From contig JARVKI010000045.1 of NCBI GenBank assembly GCA_036674765.1, positions 1-64,000 on the forward strand: a stretch of 64,000 bases of DNA, in the 5' to 3' direction. Source of the stretch: Seiridium cupressi (taxonomy: Eukaryota > Ascomycota > Sordariomycetes > Amphisphaeriales > Sporocadaceae). Of this stretch, positions 60,605 through 64,000 are shown piece after piece. The stretch's first letter is position 1. The number at the start of each line of letters is the position of its first letter. The translations under genes and the position numbers were made by a program. The notes beneath the pieces are model-generated. The model saw nothing but the letters and a program-made list of their open reading frames with translations. It was not told where the DNA came from and searched no databases.

Positions 60605-61586
60605 TGTGCCTTCAGTCGTGGACTTGATGCTCTAGCAGTCGACCACAGTGAATATGGCGGAGTTTATTTCCGGCGAAATTGTGACTGTGCGGGTAGGGCC
60701 CGCGATACCAATCCCGAAGAAAAAGCACTCCGTAATTTGAGGCAAGCTCTGCTTTCATTACGCCCCATAGTACAATCACCAGCGTCCCAGGATCGGAGAC
60801 GCAAATACATATCAGGAAACGCATTTGCGTCCCTAAACTTCAGTTGAGGGCGACGAGGTAGTGCCCCATAATTTATTCTAATCCAGAAAAGTTTCCTATG
60901 TTACGAAGTTCGCTTTGGCTTCCAGGTTGGACGGACAATCATGGCTGTAGACTCCAACAAACAATGTTTCCATAATTCCGAGGTCGACAGCCGGTCGGAA
61001 ATCGACGGATTTCTAAAAAAAAAAAAAAAAAAAAAAAAAGACGCGTAGCTCGCTGATAGTCGAATTGTTTGACGAGAACCAGACGCTTGTCGGGTACAGT
61101 TGCGACGTTCTACTTTAAACTTGATTTGTTAATCTTACAAGAGGAGCGAGTAAATCGTGTCTTTGGAGTTCACCAACAGCCTTACTATCATATACCCATG
61201 CAGTTGCCCGCAGACTGCTGGTTAAGTATTGTTTCAGTCGCCCCTGACGTAATAAGCCTCATAAGTCTCGCCTGGCAGAACTGTGCCCCAACGGACTTTT
61301 AAAACTCCACATGACAGCTTCTCCAGCAAAGAAATGGACCATATTTAACCCTGTCTAATCAGGTGACTTATACAAGTGAGGTCCGACCCCATACGAGCAT
61401 TTTATATAGTAGCGGATAGTTGGACACTTTGCAACCCTTAAAGGTTCAGGTCGCTTGAGATGGTGATATGGGCTACGAGTTAAGTTGTCGAGGTGACAAA
61501 CTGGAGGACCAGCAGATACGAGCTGCAACCCGACAAACATAGAAAACAGGACAAATATCTGAACAGCTTAAACTACACCAAGAGCC
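60605..61586. other. Divergent promoter region with poly(A) run
   Basis: Between the divergent dehydrogenase and second P450 genes. Contains 25 consecutive A at 61015-61039. No gene recognised. Confidence 0.5.
61015..61039. repeat. A25 homopolymer
   Basis: Twenty-five consecutive A. Could be a simple repeat or the tail of an old retroposed sequence; nothing next to it resembles a retrotransposon. Confidence 0.6.
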
Positions 61587-63389
61587 ATGTCTGTGGACCA
61601 AGCTTCGGCGCTTCTGACAGCGATCGACGTAACTATAATATTCCTCATCACTGTAAGATAAGTTCAGTCATATACCTATCTCTGGCAACCATTACCTTGA
61701 ACTCTAGATACTGAAATGGAAACATCAAGCTGACTTTGGTGACACAAAAGTTAACCGTATTCATCGCATCGAAGCCTATCTATAATGTCTACTTCCACCC
61801 CCTGAGCAAGTTTCCCGGACCAAAAGGCTGGGCTGCAACTCCCCTACCTTACGTGAGTGCTTTCATACGTGGCAGTTCTCAGCAGAAAGTTCTTGAATTC
61901 CATCAAAAGTATGGTAAAGTCGTGCGACTCGGGAGAGATGAGCTTTCTTTCCAAACACCAGAGGCATGGAATGAAATTATGGGTCATCGAAAGGGGCAGA
62001 AGGAAAACCCTAAAGATCCGCTGCACCACGGTAATGCACCTCACAACATTGTATCCGCTGGAAGAGAGTTCCATGCCACTATTAGGAGGGTACTCTCTCA
62101 TGGGTTTTCCGCTCAAAACGTCATCAAGCAGCAGCCGTTGATGATCTCGTCAATCCGTCTTTTCATACAACGACTATATGAGCAAACTGCAGGGTTTTCG
62201 CGCGAAGATTGTCCTCCAGTAGAGATGACCTCCTGGCTCAATTTTGTGAGCTTCGATGTCATGGGTGACTTGGCATTCGGGGAGACATTTGGCTGCCTAG
62301 AACGGTCAGAGTATCATCCGTGGATCAAGCTGATCCATGCCAACGCCAAAAGGGCAACCTACTTGCTCGCGGCTGGACGAATCCCAATACTAGTACCGGT
62401 CCTCCGCGTCTTATTCCGGAAACAGCTTGTACAGGCTGAGTACGATCTGAACAACTTCGTTCGCCAGAAAGTTGACCAGAGAATCCGCTTGAGTAGTGCG
62501 CGTCCTGATCTAGCCGAGTCCTTGATCAAGGCCATGGATCGTCATGTACGTGAGCCACACATGTCCTGCCCTTCTGAATCTCGAAGAAAAAGAACCAATT
62601 CTGAACAATGTCTTAGATCATAGATCGAGAGGCTGTCTATGAGAACTCGAAGGTGCTGCTCGCCGCTGGATCAGAAACAACTGCCACTGCGCTCATGGGT
62701 GCAGTTTACCTTATCGCTGCCAATCAGGTGGCTAGGGAGAGGCTTAATACGGAAATACGCGCTGCCTTTGAGGCAGAAGAGCAAATCGATATCAAAACTA
62801 CGGCCAACCTAAAATACTTGGCTGCAGTTATCGAAGAAAGCTTGCGACTATATCCACCCTCACCGCATGCATCGACACGCATCACGCCTCCGGGTGGTCA
62901 GACAATCTTGGGAAGATGGGTACCCGAGAACGTGAGTGCTACCAATTCCTGCCCCGGACTAAAACTGAAAGTGTAATAGACTATACTGGGCCTTTGGCAG
63001 TGGGCCATCTACCACAACGACAGCATGTTCCACGAACCTTTCGAATTTCGGCCAGAGCGCTGGTTGAATGACCCGAAGTTCCAGAGCGACTGTAAGGATG
63101 TCTTCAAACCGTTTCACACTGGTCCGCGCAGCTGCTTAGGAGTCAAGTAAGTGACACTGGATTGAAATGTAACCTCTCGAAACACGGTACTAATCAAGTA
63201 ACATCGGACAGTCTTGCAAATGCTTTGATACGAGTCATTCTAGCCAGAATCATCTGGAGTTTTGATTTAGGCTTACCGCCAGAGGGTCGCGACTGGCTCC
63301 AGCGCGAGGACCACAAGATATTCATCGGATATACAAAGCCACTGCTGTTCCTCCGGCTCACACCACGTCAACCCGCCAGAGTGGAGTGA
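61587..63389 (+). CDS. Cytochrome P450 monooxygenase (second copy)
   Basis: Five exons: 61587-61652, 61730-62545, 62617-62931, 62980-63146, 63212-63389 (introns 77, 71, 48 and 65 nt), 513 residues. An N-terminal anchor (LTAIDVTIIFLITLTLV) and FPGPKGW hinge lead into the P450 fold: AAGSETTATALMG (I-helix), EESLRLYPP (ExxR), FRPERWL, and haem site FHTGPRSCLG (Cys451). It belongs to the same broad fungal group as the upstream P450 but differs in intron number and much of its sequence, so the two are not a recent tandem duplication. ER-membrane enzyme, substrate unknown. Intact. Confidence 0.95.
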
Positions 63390-64000
63390 CGAAGCTGTTT
63401 GACGGGCTGAGACCCAGGAGTAGATAACATTTGCTGTTGTATAAGACGATATCGTGAAACGGTAATTGACGAGATTGCCCCGTAATCAGATGTCCTGAGG
63501 CTATGATATCGGGTTGCCAACTATGTCTCAGTTATTTCCCTTGAACTCTATAGATAAACTATCTCCATAACAGTACAATCAAGAACTATCGATGAATACC
63601 TAATGATTTTCGATTGATTGCTAGTTACTCACTCACTCATTTAACTGCCGCCTGTTTCGTCATTGGGTAAAAAGCACGGATCTTGTCTGCTACGATATTG
63701 AGCCATTTAGTAATCGGGTTTCGCTTTTATTATTATTTAGGGCCAAAACTCTTTAGTATGTTGTGGTCGTTGACGTATAATCTAGTTTGCAGGCAAGATG
63801 TATATGTCGATACGTCCAGGGCGAATGGGTGTTCGTTTAAATGAACAGCTGGCTTTATCCAGACCCCGAGAAACAGTGCAAAGTAATCGGAATCATACAC
63901 GAACGTTGATGTGTGTGAACTTACACCAGTGCGAAGAGATGGAAAACACAATGATTGAATTGGCGGTCGTTGGAAAAGTCCGGCCCCACCCCGGACTTAC
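63390..64000. other. Right-edge intergenic sequence
   Basis: No coding frame recognised up to the end of the window; further cluster genes may lie beyond. Confidence 0.4.

Overview
This is nuclear DNA of a filamentous ascomycete (Pezizomycotina, most likely a Eurotiales-type fungus). The introns are 48-124 nt with GTAAGT-like donors, CTAAC/CTGAC branch sites and YAG acceptors. Genes sit on both strands without operons, and the gene content is fungal: flavin monooxygenase, tyrosinase, cytochromes P450, HET and ankyrin proteins, nuclear-encoded complex I subunits. No tRNA, rRNA or CRISPR was seen.

Layout. 1-5.4 kb is an extremely AT-rich block with almost no CpA/TpG, the signature of repeat-induced point mutation (RIP). 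A lone shikimate-kinase domain lies at its edge. 7.0-42 kb is accessory, relic-rich DNA. Intact or nearly intact genes are a secreted intradiol dioxygenase, a small RRM-like protein, a single-pass membrane protein, a small Cys-rich secreted protein, a tyrosinase, a flavin amine oxidase (lacking its last ~20 residues) and a GNAT acetyltransferase. Between them lie broken genes: a second intradiol dioxygenase, GH35 beta-galactosidase, ankyrin and HET relics, amino-acid permease, FMO, two secreted fungal families of unknown function, an F-box protein, and a family-4 glycosyltransferase joined to an ankyrin gene. A solo LTR with a perfect 5-bp target duplication lies at 11.8-12.0 kb.

42.7-51.6 kb is a conserved island: PAF-acetylhydrolase-like lipase, glutathione S-transferase, mitochondrial acyl carrier protein and the 23-kDa complex I subunit, all intact and all on the minus strand, interrupted by one ankyrin relic. 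53-55.5 kb holds a broken SnoaL-like gene and a broken Thr-rich wall protein. 55.8-63.4 kb holds four intact tailoring-type genes (FkbM methyltransferase, P450, short-chain dehydrogenase, P450), a candidate metabolic cluster that may continue past the right edge.

Every multi-exon gene in the conserved island and the right-hand cluster splices into a clean frame, whereas most accessory genes carry one to a few nonsense codons or single-base frame breaks. This argues that the lesions are mostly real decay rather than assembly error, although single-base indels should still be checked against reads. Exon boundaries were worked out by hand from splice signals and family conservation; no database was searched.
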